A stretch of DNA of 35,943 nucleotides. Origin: Cognataquiflexum rubidum (GTDB taxonomy: Bacteria; Bacteroidota; Bacteroidia; Cytophagales; Cyclobacteriaceae). Positions 23,379 through 31,358 of this stretch are shown here, piece by piece (within the stretch, counting starts at the first letter, position 1; each line of letters begins with the position of its first letter). The DNA lies in assembly GCF_022538115.1 (NCBI RefSeq), contig NZ_JAKZAL010000033.1, positions 1-35,943 on the forward strand. The letters run 5' to 3'. The position numbers and the translations under genes were made by a program. The notes beneath the pieces were generated by a model that was not told the origin of the DNA, ran no database searches, and saw only the letters and a list, made by a program, of their open reading frames with translations.

Positions 23379-26036
23379 ATGAGCCCTTACTTTCGTTTTT
23401 TCAAACCCGTCTTTTTGTGTTTTTCCTTCTTTTTCTTTCTCACAGAAAGTGGAGCCCAAGGAATCAGGGGAAAAGTGACTTCCAAATCTGGAGAACCTTT
23501 GCCTTTTGCCTCCATCTATGTCCGCAATCTGGGAGATGGCGTTCCGACCAACCAAAACGGGGAATATGAATTCCGTCTTAAAAAAGGGGTTTATGATGTG
23601 CTAGCCCAATATTTGGGTTTTGCTTCGGAAATCAAAACAGTCATTATTTTGGAAGATTGGGTGGAACTCAATTTCGAATTGGAGGAGCAGGTGTACGCCT
23701 TACAGGAGGTCACCGTCAAAACCAAACAGGAAGATCCGGCTTTGACAATTATGCGGAAGGCAATTTCAAAAGCCAAATTTCACAGGCTTCAGGTGCAGGA
23801 ATATAGCATGATGGTTTACCTCAAAGGTACCGGGCAACTGACAGATGCTCCTTTTTTTATGAAAAAGGAATTGGAAAAAGAAGGGGTCAAACTCAACGAA
23901 GCCTACACAACTGAATCAGTATCAAAAATTACTTTCAAGCAGCCCAATACGGTAGAAGAAAAAGTAATCAGCATCCGGACAAACGGAGACAACAACGCTA
24001 CTTCTCCGGCACCCTACATTGCCACGAGTTTTTACAATCCAAAGATCAATGAAGCAGTCACACCACTTGCGCCTTCGGCTTTTGCTTATTATCAATTCAA
24101 ATATGAAGGTTCTTTTGTAGAAAACGGTGTCATGATCAATAGGATCAAAGTGACGCCGAGGTCAAGAGGGGAGCGGGTTTTTGAGGGATATATCTATATC
24201 ATTGAGGACATTTGGGCTATCCATAGTTTGGATCTGACGACATCTTTGCTTGGATTTTCGATAGGGGTGAAGCAGATTTATCAGCCTGTAGCCGAGAACG
24301 TATGGATGCCTTCGACGCATACTTATACTTTTGGAGGGAAGTTTTTTGGCTTTGCCGGGGAATACAAATACCTCGCTTCTACCCGGGAATATCAAGTGAC
24401 ACTCAACCCCGATCTCGTTGCAGAAACTGTGATCATCGATGAAAAAGTCACCGAAGTTCCCAAGGATGTGACTGCTTTCAACAAAAGTGTATCCAGTTTG
24501 GAACAAATGGCGCAGGCCGACAAAATGACAAGGAAGGATTTTAGGAAGCTTGTCAATGAATATGAAAAGGAAGAATTAAAACAAAGCAAAGAAGCAGAAG
24601 TCGTTTCCAACAGGAATTACACTATTGATTCACTTGCCAAAAAACGGGATTTGACCTATTGGGACAGCATCCGTCCGGTGAAGTTGACCGAAAAAGAAAC
24701 CCGGGGATATCAAAGAGATGATAGCTTGGCAGTCATCGAAGCCGCCAAAGTCAGTGAAGTGGATTCAGTTGCGAAGAAAGCAAGACGTGGCTTCAAGCCC
24801 GGAGAAATCCTGACGGGAGGATCCTATTCCTTCGGCAAAGGCAGGTCGGCAGGTTTTCACACCAACCTGACAAAAATCTCCTTCAACACGGTGGAAGGAT
24901 TCAAGTTTGGCTTGGCTGGTTTTTACCGAATAGAAAAGTCCACCAAAATGGCCGATTCAGTGACCATGCACAGGAGATCATGGAATTTCAGGCCTGAGTT
25001 CAGGTATGGATTTTCCAGTCAGCAGCCTTACGGAACGCTTGATATCCGAAGATCAGTCAACAAAGGCCGTCCCGGTTATACTGTTGGGTTGACAGGTGGG
25101 AAATACATTTTCCAGTTCAATGGAGACAACCCAATTTCTGAGCAGGTCAATATGGCTTATTCCCTGCTTTTAAGGCAAAATTACATGAAGCTTTATGAGC
25201 AATCTTTCCTGAAAGGATATTACAACCACCGCATTACGGATGGATTAACTTACCGAACCAATGTGACTTATGCCTTCAGGCGTGAATTATTCAATAATTC
25301 TGATGTCAGTCTTTGGAATCGACCTGAGCGGGAATATACCCCAAACAGACCTGAAAACATTGAAGCTGATCCGGTGGCTTTTGAAAACCACCATGCACTG
25401 ATCTGGACCAATAACATCGAATGGAGACCTGGATTGAAGTATTATATCAGGAACGGCCGAAAAAACCCACTGTATGAATCGGCCCCTTTGGTCAATTTCA
25501 GGTATACCAAAGCTATTCCGGGAGTATTCAATAATGCGATGGCCTCAAAGTTTGACTTGGTAGAAGCGAGCATTGAGCATTTCTTCAACTTTGGGGTGAG
25601 CGGCAAATTGGATTTCAATGTCAGTGCCGGTGCCTTTCTGAATAATGACAGGGTGTATTTTATGGACTTCAAGCATTTTGGCGGTAACAGGACCATCTTT
25701 GCGAATATGGGTGTGGCGGCCAATTACAGGTTTTTGGATTACTACCAATACAGCACCCAAACCCAATATGTCAGCGGGATTGTACATTACCAGTTCAGGA
25801 AGTTCTTGCTGACACAGTTGCCGATGTTGCGGTTTTCGGGAGTGAGAGAAAACATATTTTTCAATTACCTCAAAACCCAAAATTCTCCCCATTATTGGGA
25901 AGTCGGGTACTCTTTAGATAATCTCTTCAGGATCTTCAGGGTAGAAATGGGTGCCGGCTTCGAAAACAGCAATTACCAAAGAGGAGGATTCCGGTTTGGC
26001 ATTGCGAGCTTTATCAATGTCAATTTTGAGGATTAA
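23379..26036 (+). CDS. DUF5686 and CPD domain outer-membrane protein
   Basis: The ATG at 23379 (MSPYFRFFKPVFL) is preferred over an in-frame TTG at 23364; it gives 885 residues. A signal peptide (about 1-22, ending ESGAQ) leads into a carboxypeptidase-regulatory-like domain at about 25-110 (RGKVTSKSGEPLPFASIYV). The DUF5686 region follows, beginning with PALTIMRKAISKAKFHRLQ and YSMMVYLKGTGQL. The C-terminal half is rich in aromatic and alternating residues, as in a barrel. It ends FRFGIASFINVNFED. It lies 122 nt after paralogue 2 on the same strand and may be co-transcribed. DUF5686 proteins are common in Bacteroidota; function is not established. Confidence 0.9.
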   Translation: MSPYFRFFKPVFLCFSFFFFLTESGAQGIRGKVTSKSGEPLPFASIYVRNLGDGVPTNQNGEYEFRLKKGVYDVLAQYLGFASEIKTVIILEDWVELNFELEEQVYALQEVTVKTKQEDPALTIMRKAISKAKFHRLQVQEYSMMVYLKGTGQLTDAPFFMKKELEKEGVKLNEAYTTESVSKITFKQPNTVEEKVISIRTNGDNNATSPAPYIATSFYNPKINEAVTPLAPSAFAYYQFKYEGSFVENGVMINRIKVTPRSRGERVFEGYIYIIEDIWAIHSLDLTTSLLGFSIGVKQIYQPVAENVWMPSTHTYTFGGKFFGFAGEYKYLASTREYQVTLNPDLVAETVIIDEKVTEVPKDVTAFNKSVSSLEQMAQADKMTRKDFRKLVNEYEKEELKQSKEAEVVSNRNYTIDSLAKKRDLTYWDSIRPVKLTEKETRGYQRDDSLAVIEAAKVSEVDSVAKKARRGFKPGEILTGGSYSFGKGRSAGFHTNLTKISFNTVEGFKFGLAGFYRIEKSTKMADSVTMHRRSWNFRPEFRYGFSSQQPYGTLDIRRSVNKGRPGYTVGLTGGKYIFQFNGDNPISEQVNMAYSLLLRQNYMKLYEQSFLKGYYNHRITDGLTYRTNVTYAFRRELFNNSDVSLWNRPEREYTPNRPENIEADPVAFENHHALIWTNNIEWRPGLKYYIRNGRKNPLYESAPLVNFRYTKAIPGVFNNAMASKFDLVEASIEHFFNFGVSGKLDFNVSAGAFLNNDRVYFMDFKHFGGNRTIFANMGVAANYRFLDYYQYSTQTQYVSGIVHYQFRKFLLTQLPMLRFSGVRENIFFNYLKTQNSPHYWEVGYSLDNLFRIFRVEMGAGFENSNYQRGGFRFGIASFINVNFED

Positions 26037-26273
26037 TTTCTCAAGAGTAAGAAGCAAAATTTTCTAGAATTTGATATTTGGATATTGTGATATTAAGATA
26101 TTGTTTTAGAATCCATTGCTTATCGGAGGATGATCAATTTCAAAAAATGGCATCAATATTTCGGGATTTTCCTCCAGTTGGTAGTAGTGGTCTGTGGTCC
26201 GTGGACTGTCGACCACATTAACCCTTTAACCAAATAACCAATAACCAAATACCCACAACATCATCTTAAACCC
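26037..26273. other. Gene-free spacer with low-complexity text
   Basis: No gene is visible. The stretch contains the GATATT-type repeat (26089-26106), a GGTCTGTGGTCCGTGG phrase at about 26189-26204, and AACCAAAT-like short repeats at 26227-26250. It resembles degenerate intergenic repeat sequence. Confidence 0.55.
26089..26106. repeat. Dispersed GATATT-type intergenic repeat, copy 2
   Basis: Nearly identical to 9735-9752 (15 of 18 positions). The surrounding bases 26082-26106 contain further GATATT units. Confidence 0.45.
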
Positions 26274-26394
26274 AAAACCTTCGAGGTCAAAAAAAGACCT
26301 CAAAGGTTATCGCTAGCCAACTTTATAACTTTTCAACCTTCCAACTTTTTATCCCATTAACCCATTAACCAATCCCAAATTTTGATTTTAACCG
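26274..26394. repeat. REP-like repeat unit 1 with hairpin
   Basis: The unit begins with an inverted repeat, AACCTTCGAGGTC (26276-26288) against GACCTCAAAGGTT (26296-26308), separated by seven A. An ACTTTTCAACCTT-type pyrimidine-rich stretch follows, and it ends CCCAAATTTTGATTTTAACCG. The same order of elements recurs at 26439-26570. Confidence 0.75.
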
Positions 26395-26399
26395 ACGCC

Positions 26400-26422
26400 C
26401 CGGTTAGTGTCTCCACTAACCG
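26400..26422. repeat. Hairpin between the two REP-like units
   Basis: CGGTTAGTG (26401-26409) and CACTAACCG (26414-26422) form a perfect 9-bp stem around a 4-nt loop. No T run follows. Confidence 0.55.
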
Positions 26423-26438
26423 AAAAGTACCTTCAATC

Positions 26439-26570
26439 CAAACCTTCGAGGTCAAAAAAGACCTCAAAGGTTATCGCAACCAACTTTCCAACTTTTCAAC
26501 CTTTCAACTTTTTTACCAAATAACCCAATAACCCTTCATCAACAACCAACCCAAAATTTTGATTTTACCG
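26439..26570. repeat. REP-like repeat unit 2 with hairpin
   Basis: Second copy of the unit: AACCTTCGAGGTC (26441-26453), six A, then GACCTCAAAGGTTATCGC (26460-26477). The pyrimidine-rich stretch and a final AATTTTGATTTTACCG follow. The hairpin is the same as in unit 1 except for one A fewer in the loop. Confidence 0.75.
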
Positions 26571-26588
26571 CAAAGCCTTCTATATTGG
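26558..26588 (+). promoter_or_regulatory. Near-consensus promoter for a small RNA or gldA leader
   Basis: TTTG (26558-26561), exactly 19 nt, then TATATTGG (26581-26588), one mismatch from TAnnTTTG. It overlaps the end of REP-like unit 2. Transcription would start at about 26594 and run into the two hairpins downstream. Confidence 0.5.
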
Positions 26589-26593
26589 CAGCT

Positions 26594-26670
26594 GTAAGGT
26601 TTAATATCAATAAAGATGAATAACCTTTGGTTATTTCACTTTCATCGGGGCTTCTTAGAAGCCTTTTTTG
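26594..26670 (+). ncRNA. Candidate small RNA or leader RNA with terminator upstream of gldA
   Basis: Downstream of a near-consensus promoter lies a hairpin TAACC-TTT-GGTTA (26621-26633). It is extended by GATGAA (26615-26620) pairing with TTCATC (26641-26646). A terminator-like hairpin follows at 26649-26669. AAGGTT (26596-26601) can alternatively pair with AACCTT (26622-26627), which excludes the first hairpin. The RNA would be about 75 nt. It could be a free sRNA or an attenuator for gldA, which starts 59 nt later. I do not recognise it as a known family. Confidence 0.4.
26649..26669 (+). terminator. Rho-independent terminator upstream of gldA
   Basis: GGCTTC (26649-26654), loop TTA, GAAGCC (26658-26663), then six T. 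It lies more than 600 nt after the preceding gene and 60 nt before gldA, so it is unlikely to be simply the terminator of the DUF5686 gene. Confidence 0.7.
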
Positions 26671-26675
26671 GTTTA

Positions 26676-26684
26676 TAGACTTTG
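26676..26684 (+). promoter_or_regulatory. Possible -7 element for gldA
   Basis: TAGACTTTG here resembles TAGCCTTTG upstream of the 464 gene, and the distance to the ATG is similar (45 versus 42 nt). No -33 TTTG is seen at the right spacing. Confidence 0.3.
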
Positions 26685-26728
26685 ATTAAGCCAAGACAAG
26701 TCCTTAATTTGCCACCCAAATCCCACAC

Positions 26729-27634
26729 ATGTCATTAGAAGTTAACAAGCTGACGAAAACTTACGGCTCTCAAAAAGCGCTGGACGAGGTTTCTTTTGTT
26801 GCCGAAAAAGGTGAGGTTCTGGGTTTTTTGGGCCCAAACGGCGCCGGCAAATCCACCACCATGAAAATTGCGACGGGCTTTATTTTGCCCGATCAGGGGG
26901 ATGTCCTTGTCAATGGACTTTCCGTCCTTCAAAATCCCAAAGAAGTCAGCCGCTTGGTCGGTTATCTGCCCGAACACAATCCGCTTTACCATGACATGTA
27001 CATCCGGGAGTTTTTGGATTTCATTGGGGGACTTTACGGACTAAAGGGAAATTCCCTAAAAAATAGGATTGAGGAACTCATTCCGCTTTGCGGATTGGAA
27101 GTCGAGGCCCACAAGAAAATATCCCAACTTTCCAAAGGATACAGACAGCGGGTTGGCTTGGCAAAAGCCCTGATCCACGATCCCGAAGTGATCATCCTCG
27201 ATGAACCCACCACAGGCCTCGATCCCAACCAATTGGTAGAGATAAGGAAACTGATCAAAAATATCAGCGCAAACAAAACATTGATTCTCAGCACCCACAT
27301 CATGCAGGAAGTGGAGGCCATCTGTGACAAAGTGGTCATCATATCCAAAGGGAAAATCGTTGCTTCGGATCTTTTGAAAAACCTAAAATCCGAAGCAGGC
27401 AGATCAGTTTTGATATTGGAAACAGAGGAATCCCTTTTGTTGGAATGGTTTGCACCCATAGGCGAAATCACTTTTTCCAACTCCGATAAAGCCATTCAGC
27501 TTCAGGTGAAAGATGCCGCTGTGGCAAGAAAAGAATTACTTCAAATCCTTCAGGAAAGGAATCTGACACTCGTCAGCATTCAGCTAAAGGAAAAGAACCT
27601 CGAATCTATTTTTCACCAAATCACCCAAAGCTAA
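26729..27634 (+). CDS. gldA: Gliding-motility ABC transporter ATP-binding subunit GldA
   Basis: This 301-residue ABC ATPase is the motor subunit of the GldA-GldF-GldG transporter needed for gliding in Bacteroidota; the transported substrate is unknown. Walker A GPNGAGKST is at 35-43, the signature LSKGYRQR at 134-141, Walker B VIILDEP at 154-160 and the switch-histidine region LSTHIMQEVE follows. The C-terminal region (about 215-301) is the accessory domain typical of GldA. gldF starts 4 nt after its stop and gldG overlaps gldF, so the three form one operon here. In Flavobacterium johnsoniae gldA is separate from gldFG (from general knowledge). Confidence 0.93.
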   Translation: MSLEVNKLTKTYGSQKALDEVSFVAEKGEVLGFLGPNGAGKSTTMKIATGFILPDQGDVLVNGLSVLQNPKEVSRLVGYLPEHNPLYHDMYIREFLDFIGGLYGLKGNSLKNRIEELIPLCGLEVEAHKKISQLSKGYRQRVGLAKALIHDPEVIILDEPTTGLDPNQLVEIRKLIKNISANKTLILSTHIMQEVEAICDKVVIISKGKIVASDLLKNLKSEAGRSVLILETEESLLLEWFAPIGEITFSNSDKAIQLQVKDAAVARKELLQILQERNLTLVSIQLKEKNLESIFHQITQS

Positions 27635-27638
27635 GCCG

Positions 27639-28361
27639 ATGCGCGCACTGTATTGGAAGGAAGTCAATGGATTTTTCAGTAACCTGAGCGGTTACCTGAT
27701 CCTTGGGGTCTTTTTGGTTTCGTTGGGTTTGATTGTTTGGGTATTTCCTGACACTTCTGTGTTGGAATATGGTTTTGCAGACTTGGAGCCCTTATTTGTG
27801 TACACTCCTTATGTTTTCACATTCCTTGTACCGGCCATTACCATGAAGATGATTGCCGAGGAAAGGAAGTCCGGGACATGGGAAATCCTCATGACTTCCC
27901 CGCTTTCCATTCCCAAAATCATTGTTGCCAAATACGCTGCTGCCCTGACTTTGATCGTGGTGGCTTTGCTTCCCACCTTGGTTTATTACTACAGTATCGT
28001 TCAGTTGGGTGATCCTGTCGGAAATATTGACCATGCAGGTTTCTTTGGTTCTTGGATCGGATTGGTGTTTATAGGGGCGGTTTTTGCATCTATCGGGATA
28101 TTGGGATCGGCCTTGACTTCACATCAGATCGTGGCATTTATCTTGGGAGTTTTTATTTCATTCCTGCTTTATTTTGGGCTGACGGCCTTGGTGCAACTTC
28201 AGGTGATGAGTCCGTTTGCTTTGTTTTTGGAAGAAATGAGCCTGAGCTATCATTACCAAAGTATGAGTCGGGGGGTGATTGACGCCCAGAATATTGCTTA
28301 TTTTCTTTCAGTGATTGTATTGATGTTGGGTTTGACGGGGATTTTAATCCGTAGAAAATGA
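27639..28361 (+). CDS. gldF: Gliding-motility ABC transporter permease GldF
   Basis: A 240-residue integral membrane protein of the ABC-2 type with about six hydrophobic segments, opening MRALYWKEVNGFFSNLSGYL. It shows the typical AEERKSGTWEILMTSPLSIP between segments two and three. It forms the channel part with GldG and is driven by GldA. Its stop overlaps the gldG start by 4 nt (ATGA, 28358-28361), which indicates translational coupling. Length fits GldF. Confidence 0.95.
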   Translation: MRALYWKEVNGFFSNLSGYLILGVFLVSLGLIVWVFPDTSVLEYGFADLEPLFVYTPYVFTFLVPAITMKMIAEERKSGTWEILMTSPLSIPKIIVAKYAAALTLIVVALLPTLVYYYSIVQLGDPVGNIDHAGFFGSWIGLVFIGAVFASIGILGSALTSHQIVAFILGVFISFLLYFGLTALVQLQVMSPFALFLEEMSLSYHYQSMSRGVIDAQNIAYFLSVIVLMLGLTGILIRRK

Positions 28362-30046
28362 AGAGATCCGTCAACATATCGCTTATCAAAAACCTTGGAA
28401 TCATTGCCGGTATCCTGGTTGTGATATGGGTTTTGGCGACATTGGTTCCTTATCGAATTGACTTGACTTCGGACAAAAGGTATTCCCTCCATCCTGCGAC
28501 CGTCGAGGTTTTGGAATCTTTGGAAGAACCTTTGGAAGTGGAAATATTACTTACCGGTAATCTCCCTGGCGGCATGAGGAGACTTCAGCGCTCAATTGAG
28601 GAGACGATCAGAACATTCAATGCTTACAGCAGCGAAAAAATTACTTTTTATTATCAGGATCCCTTGGCTTTGCCAAAAGAGGAACAAGAAGACTATATCG
28701 TAGGATTGTCAGAATACGGCATCAATCCCACCAACCTTTATGTCAATGAAGATGGCGGGCAAAAATCAAAACTCATTTTCCCGGGTGTAATCATCCGCAA
28801 TGCGGAATTTGAGACCGGTTCGCTGCTTCTCAGGGGAGAAATGGGTATGGGACCTGATCAGGTGCTCAACCAATCTGTGGAAAATCTTGAATTTGAATTG
28901 ATCAACGGAATCCGAAAACTGATCAGCAAACAGGCTTTTGAAATCGGACTTGCCATGGGGCAGGGAGAACTGAGTGTTGATGAGGGATTTGGGATTGTGG
29001 AGGCACTCGCTGATAATTATGAGGTGTACAAAGTCCCCTTGGAGCAGGCAAAAAAACCTTCTGACTTAGACCCGTTCAAAATTATGATCGTTTCGGGGCC
29101 AAAGGAAAAATACACAGAAACGGAAATTTATCTCCTCGACCAATACCTCATGAATGGGGGAAACATTATTTTTCTGATTGATGCCTTGGCTTATGACATG
29201 GCACAGGCTGGCGGAGAGGGTACGGTGGCTATGCCTTTTGAAAATGGCTTGGATCAGTTGCTCTTCAGGTATGGCGTCAGGGTCAACAAAGATTTGATTC
29301 AGGACATGAATTTTGGTCGCTATCCTGTCATGGCAGGTAATTTTGGAGATCAGCAACAGTTGGTACCATTGCCGTGGCCGTTTTTTGTTTTGGCAGGGAA
29401 GATGGCTTCACACCCCATCACCAAAGGATTGGATCAGGTGATGTTTAAGTTTTCAAGTTCTTTGGATACTGTAAAGGCAGATGGCATCAGAAAAACCCCT
29501 TTGATTTTCAGTTCGGACTTTACCAAAAAATCCCCTGCACCGGTAAGATTGGCTTTTGTAGACATGGAAAATGAGCCTGATCTGAATGAATTTGGATTGA
29601 AAAACCTTCCTTTGATATACTTATTGGAAGGAAATTTTACTTCTTTTTTCAAAAATCGGTTTCTACCTGATGCTGCCGACAAAACGGGTTTCAAGGAATC
29701 TGGATCTCAAGGAAAAGTCATAGTGGCAGGAACAGGCAGTCTTTTCCAAAGCGATCTCACTCCCACAGATGGAAATCCTCTGCATTTGGGACAAGATCCA
29801 TTTAGCAATGTGCAGTATGCCAACCGTCAGCTTCTATTGAATGCGATCAGTTATCTTGTAGAACCTGAGGGTATTATTGCCACCAGGACCAAACAGTTTC
29901 AGATCCGCCCTCTCAACAAAATCAAGGTGCAAAACGAGAAATCAAAATGGCAGGTCATCAACATTCTTGTACCTGTGGCTTTATTCTCGATCTTGGGGAT
30001 GGTTTGGATCAGCATCAAAAAGCGGAATTTTTCCAAAAGAAGTTAA
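28358..30046 (+). CDS. gldG: Gliding-motility-associated ABC transporter substrate-binding protein GldG
   Basis: 562 residues with one transmembrane segment near the N-terminus (about 12-30) and one near the C-terminus (about 532-551), framing a large extracytoplasmic domain. Recognisable GldG text includes RIDLTSDKRYSLHPATVEVL, GGMRRLQRSIEETIRTFNAY and KIMIVSGPKEKYTE. GldG partners with GldF and GldA in gliding motility. Start overlaps gldF. dnaN follows 137 nt later with its own leader. Frame and length are intact. Confidence 0.95.
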   Translation: MKRSVNISLIKNLGIIAGILVVIWVLATLVPYRIDLTSDKRYSLHPATVEVLESLEEPLEVEILLTGNLPGGMRRLQRSIEETIRTFNAYSSEKITFYYQDPLALPKEEQEDYIVGLSEYGINPTNLYVNEDGGQKSKLIFPGVIIRNAEFETGSLLLRGEMGMGPDQVLNQSVENLEFELINGIRKLISKQAFEIGLAMGQGELSVDEGFGIVEALADNYEVYKVPLEQAKKPSDLDPFKIMIVSGPKEKYTETEIYLLDQYLMNGGNIIFLIDALAYDMAQAGGEGTVAMPFENGLDQLLFRYGVRVNKDLIQDMNFGRYPVMAGNFGDQQQLVPLPWPFFVLAGKMASHPITKGLDQVMFKFSSSLDTVKADGIRKTPLIFSSDFTKKSPAPVRLAFVDMENEPDLNEFGLKNLPLIYLLEGNFTSFFKNRFLPDAADKTGFKESGSQGKVIVAGTGSLFQSDLTPTDGNPLHLGQDPFSNVQYANRQLLLNAISYLVEPEGIIATRTKQFQIRPLNKIKVQNEKSKWQVINILVPVALFSILGMVWISIKKRNFSKRS

Positions 30047-30121
30047 AATTCAAAAAACATTTGGTAAAATATCCTTCAAGCCTCTGATTTTTTTACTCTA
30101 AAGTGTAAGTCAAGGGCAGCT

Positions 30122-30141
30122 TTTATAATTTTATTTATAAA
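30122..30141. repeat. AT-rich inverted repeat upstream of dnaN
   Basis: TTTATAA (30122-30128) and TTATAAA (30135-30141) form an inverted repeat about 45 nt before the dnaN ATG. It could be part of the dnaN promoter or a weak leader hairpin. I found no properly spaced TTTG/TAnnTTTG pair here. Confidence 0.3.
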
Positions 30142-30183
30142 TTTACCATGTTCAATAAAAAACGAAAATAAAGACCCTCCCAT

Positions 30184-31308
30184 ATGAAATTTATTGTTTC
30201 TTCTAATGCACTCTTAAAACAGCTTTCAGCAATCAACGGCGTAGTAACTACCAATCCGGTTGTTCCGATTTTGGAAAATTTCCTTTTTGAAATCAAAGCA
30301 GGAAAATTGACCATCACCGCGTCAGATTTGCAGACTTCCATGATTACAGAGATAGATGTCGAGGCAAGGGAGGACGGAAACATTGCTGTTCCTGCAAAAA
30401 TTTTGATCGAAACACTGAAAAATCTTCCTGAACAGCCTGTCACTTTCAGCATTGACCAAGATACTTACAGTATCGAAATCAGTTCTGACAATGGACGCTA
30501 CAAGTTGGCAGGGGAAAACGCAACGGATTTCCCAAAAATCCCAACGGTGACTAACCCAACCTCAGTGGACATGTCTACTGAAATATTGAGCTCTGCGATC
30601 TCCAATACGATTTTCGCAACCAGCAACGATGAGTTGCGACCTGCCATGACCGGTGTTTATATCAATCTCAGCAGCACAAACACTACTTTTGTTGCTACTG
30701 ACGGTCACCGTTTGGTAAGATACAGAAGGGTAGATGTAGCAGCCGCAGATGGTGCAAGCATCATCATCCCGAGAAAAGCACTCAACCTTTTGAAATCAAC
30801 TCTGCCTTCCGAAAATGTTCCGGTAGCAGTTGAGTTCAACAATTCCAACGCTTACTTCAAGTTCAACAGCATCAAAATGATCTGTAGGTTGATTGACGAG
30901 AGATTCCCAGATTATGAAAATGTCATCCCTGTGGACAATCCAAACCACATGACCATCGACAGATTGGAGTTTTTGGGTTCATTGAGAAGGATCGCCATCT
31001 ATGCCAATAAGACTACCCATCAGGTAAGGTTGAAACTGACAGGAAGCGAATTGCAGATCTCTGCTGAAGACCTTGATTTCTCCAACGAAGCAAATGAAAG
31101 ATTGTCATGCGACCATGACGGTGAAGATATCGAGATCGGATTCAATGCAAAATTCTTGGTGGAAATGTTGAATAACCTTTCTTCCAAAGAAGTGACTTTG
31201 AAGTTTTCTGCACCAAACAGGGCAGGGTTGATCGTACCATCTGACAAGTCAGACAATGAAGATATCCTGATGCTGGTGATGCCGGTGATGTTAAACAACT
31301 ACGTATAA
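30184..31308 (+). CDS. dnaN: DNA polymerase III sliding clamp (beta subunit)
   Basis: This ring-forming processivity factor encircles DNA and tethers polymerase III. The 374 residues match the family and its three-domain layout. Typical segments are FIVSSNALLKQLSAINGVV at the start, TASDLQTSM near 44-52, FATSNDELRPAMTGVYINL, VATDGHRLVRY and a C-terminal ILMLVMPVMLNNYV, which forms part of the peptide-binding pocket. The dnaA gene is not adjacent in this window. A bidirectional terminator follows at 31321-31358. Confidence 0.98.
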   Translation: MKFIVSSNALLKQLSAINGVVTTNPVVPILENFLFEIKAGKLTITASDLQTSMITEIDVEAREDGNIAVPAKILIETLKNLPEQPVTFSIDQDTYSIEISSDNGRYKLAGENATDFPKIPTVTNPTSVDMSTEILSSAISNTIFATSNDELRPAMTGVYINLSSTNTTFVATDGHRLVRYRRVDVAAADGASIIIPRKALNLLKSTLPSENVPVAVEFNNSNAYFKFNSIKMICRLIDERFPDYENVIPVDNPNHMTIDRLEFLGSLRRIAIYANKTTHQVRLKLTGSELQISAEDLDFSNEANERLSCDHDGEDIEIGFNAKFLVEMLNNLSSKEVTLKFSAPNRAGLIVPSDKSDNEDILMLVMPVMLNNYV

Positions 31309-31320
31309 AATTAGATTTCA

Positions 31321-31358
31321 TAAAAAATAGAGGAGCCGAGAAATCGGTTCCTTTTTTT
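31321..31358. terminator. Bidirectional terminator between dnaN and the lipid kinase gene
   Basis: AGGAGCCGA (31331-31339) and TCGGTTCCT (31344-31352) form a 9-bp stem with one G-U pair and a GAAA loop. T residues follow on the + strand, and TAAAAAATAG precedes the stem, giving a T run on the minus strand. It overlaps the last codon of the convergent gene. Confidence 0.85.

Noticed and set aside
26274-26570. CRISPR array
   Set aside because: There are only two units of more than 120 bases, with imperfect copies and no regular spacers or cas genes.
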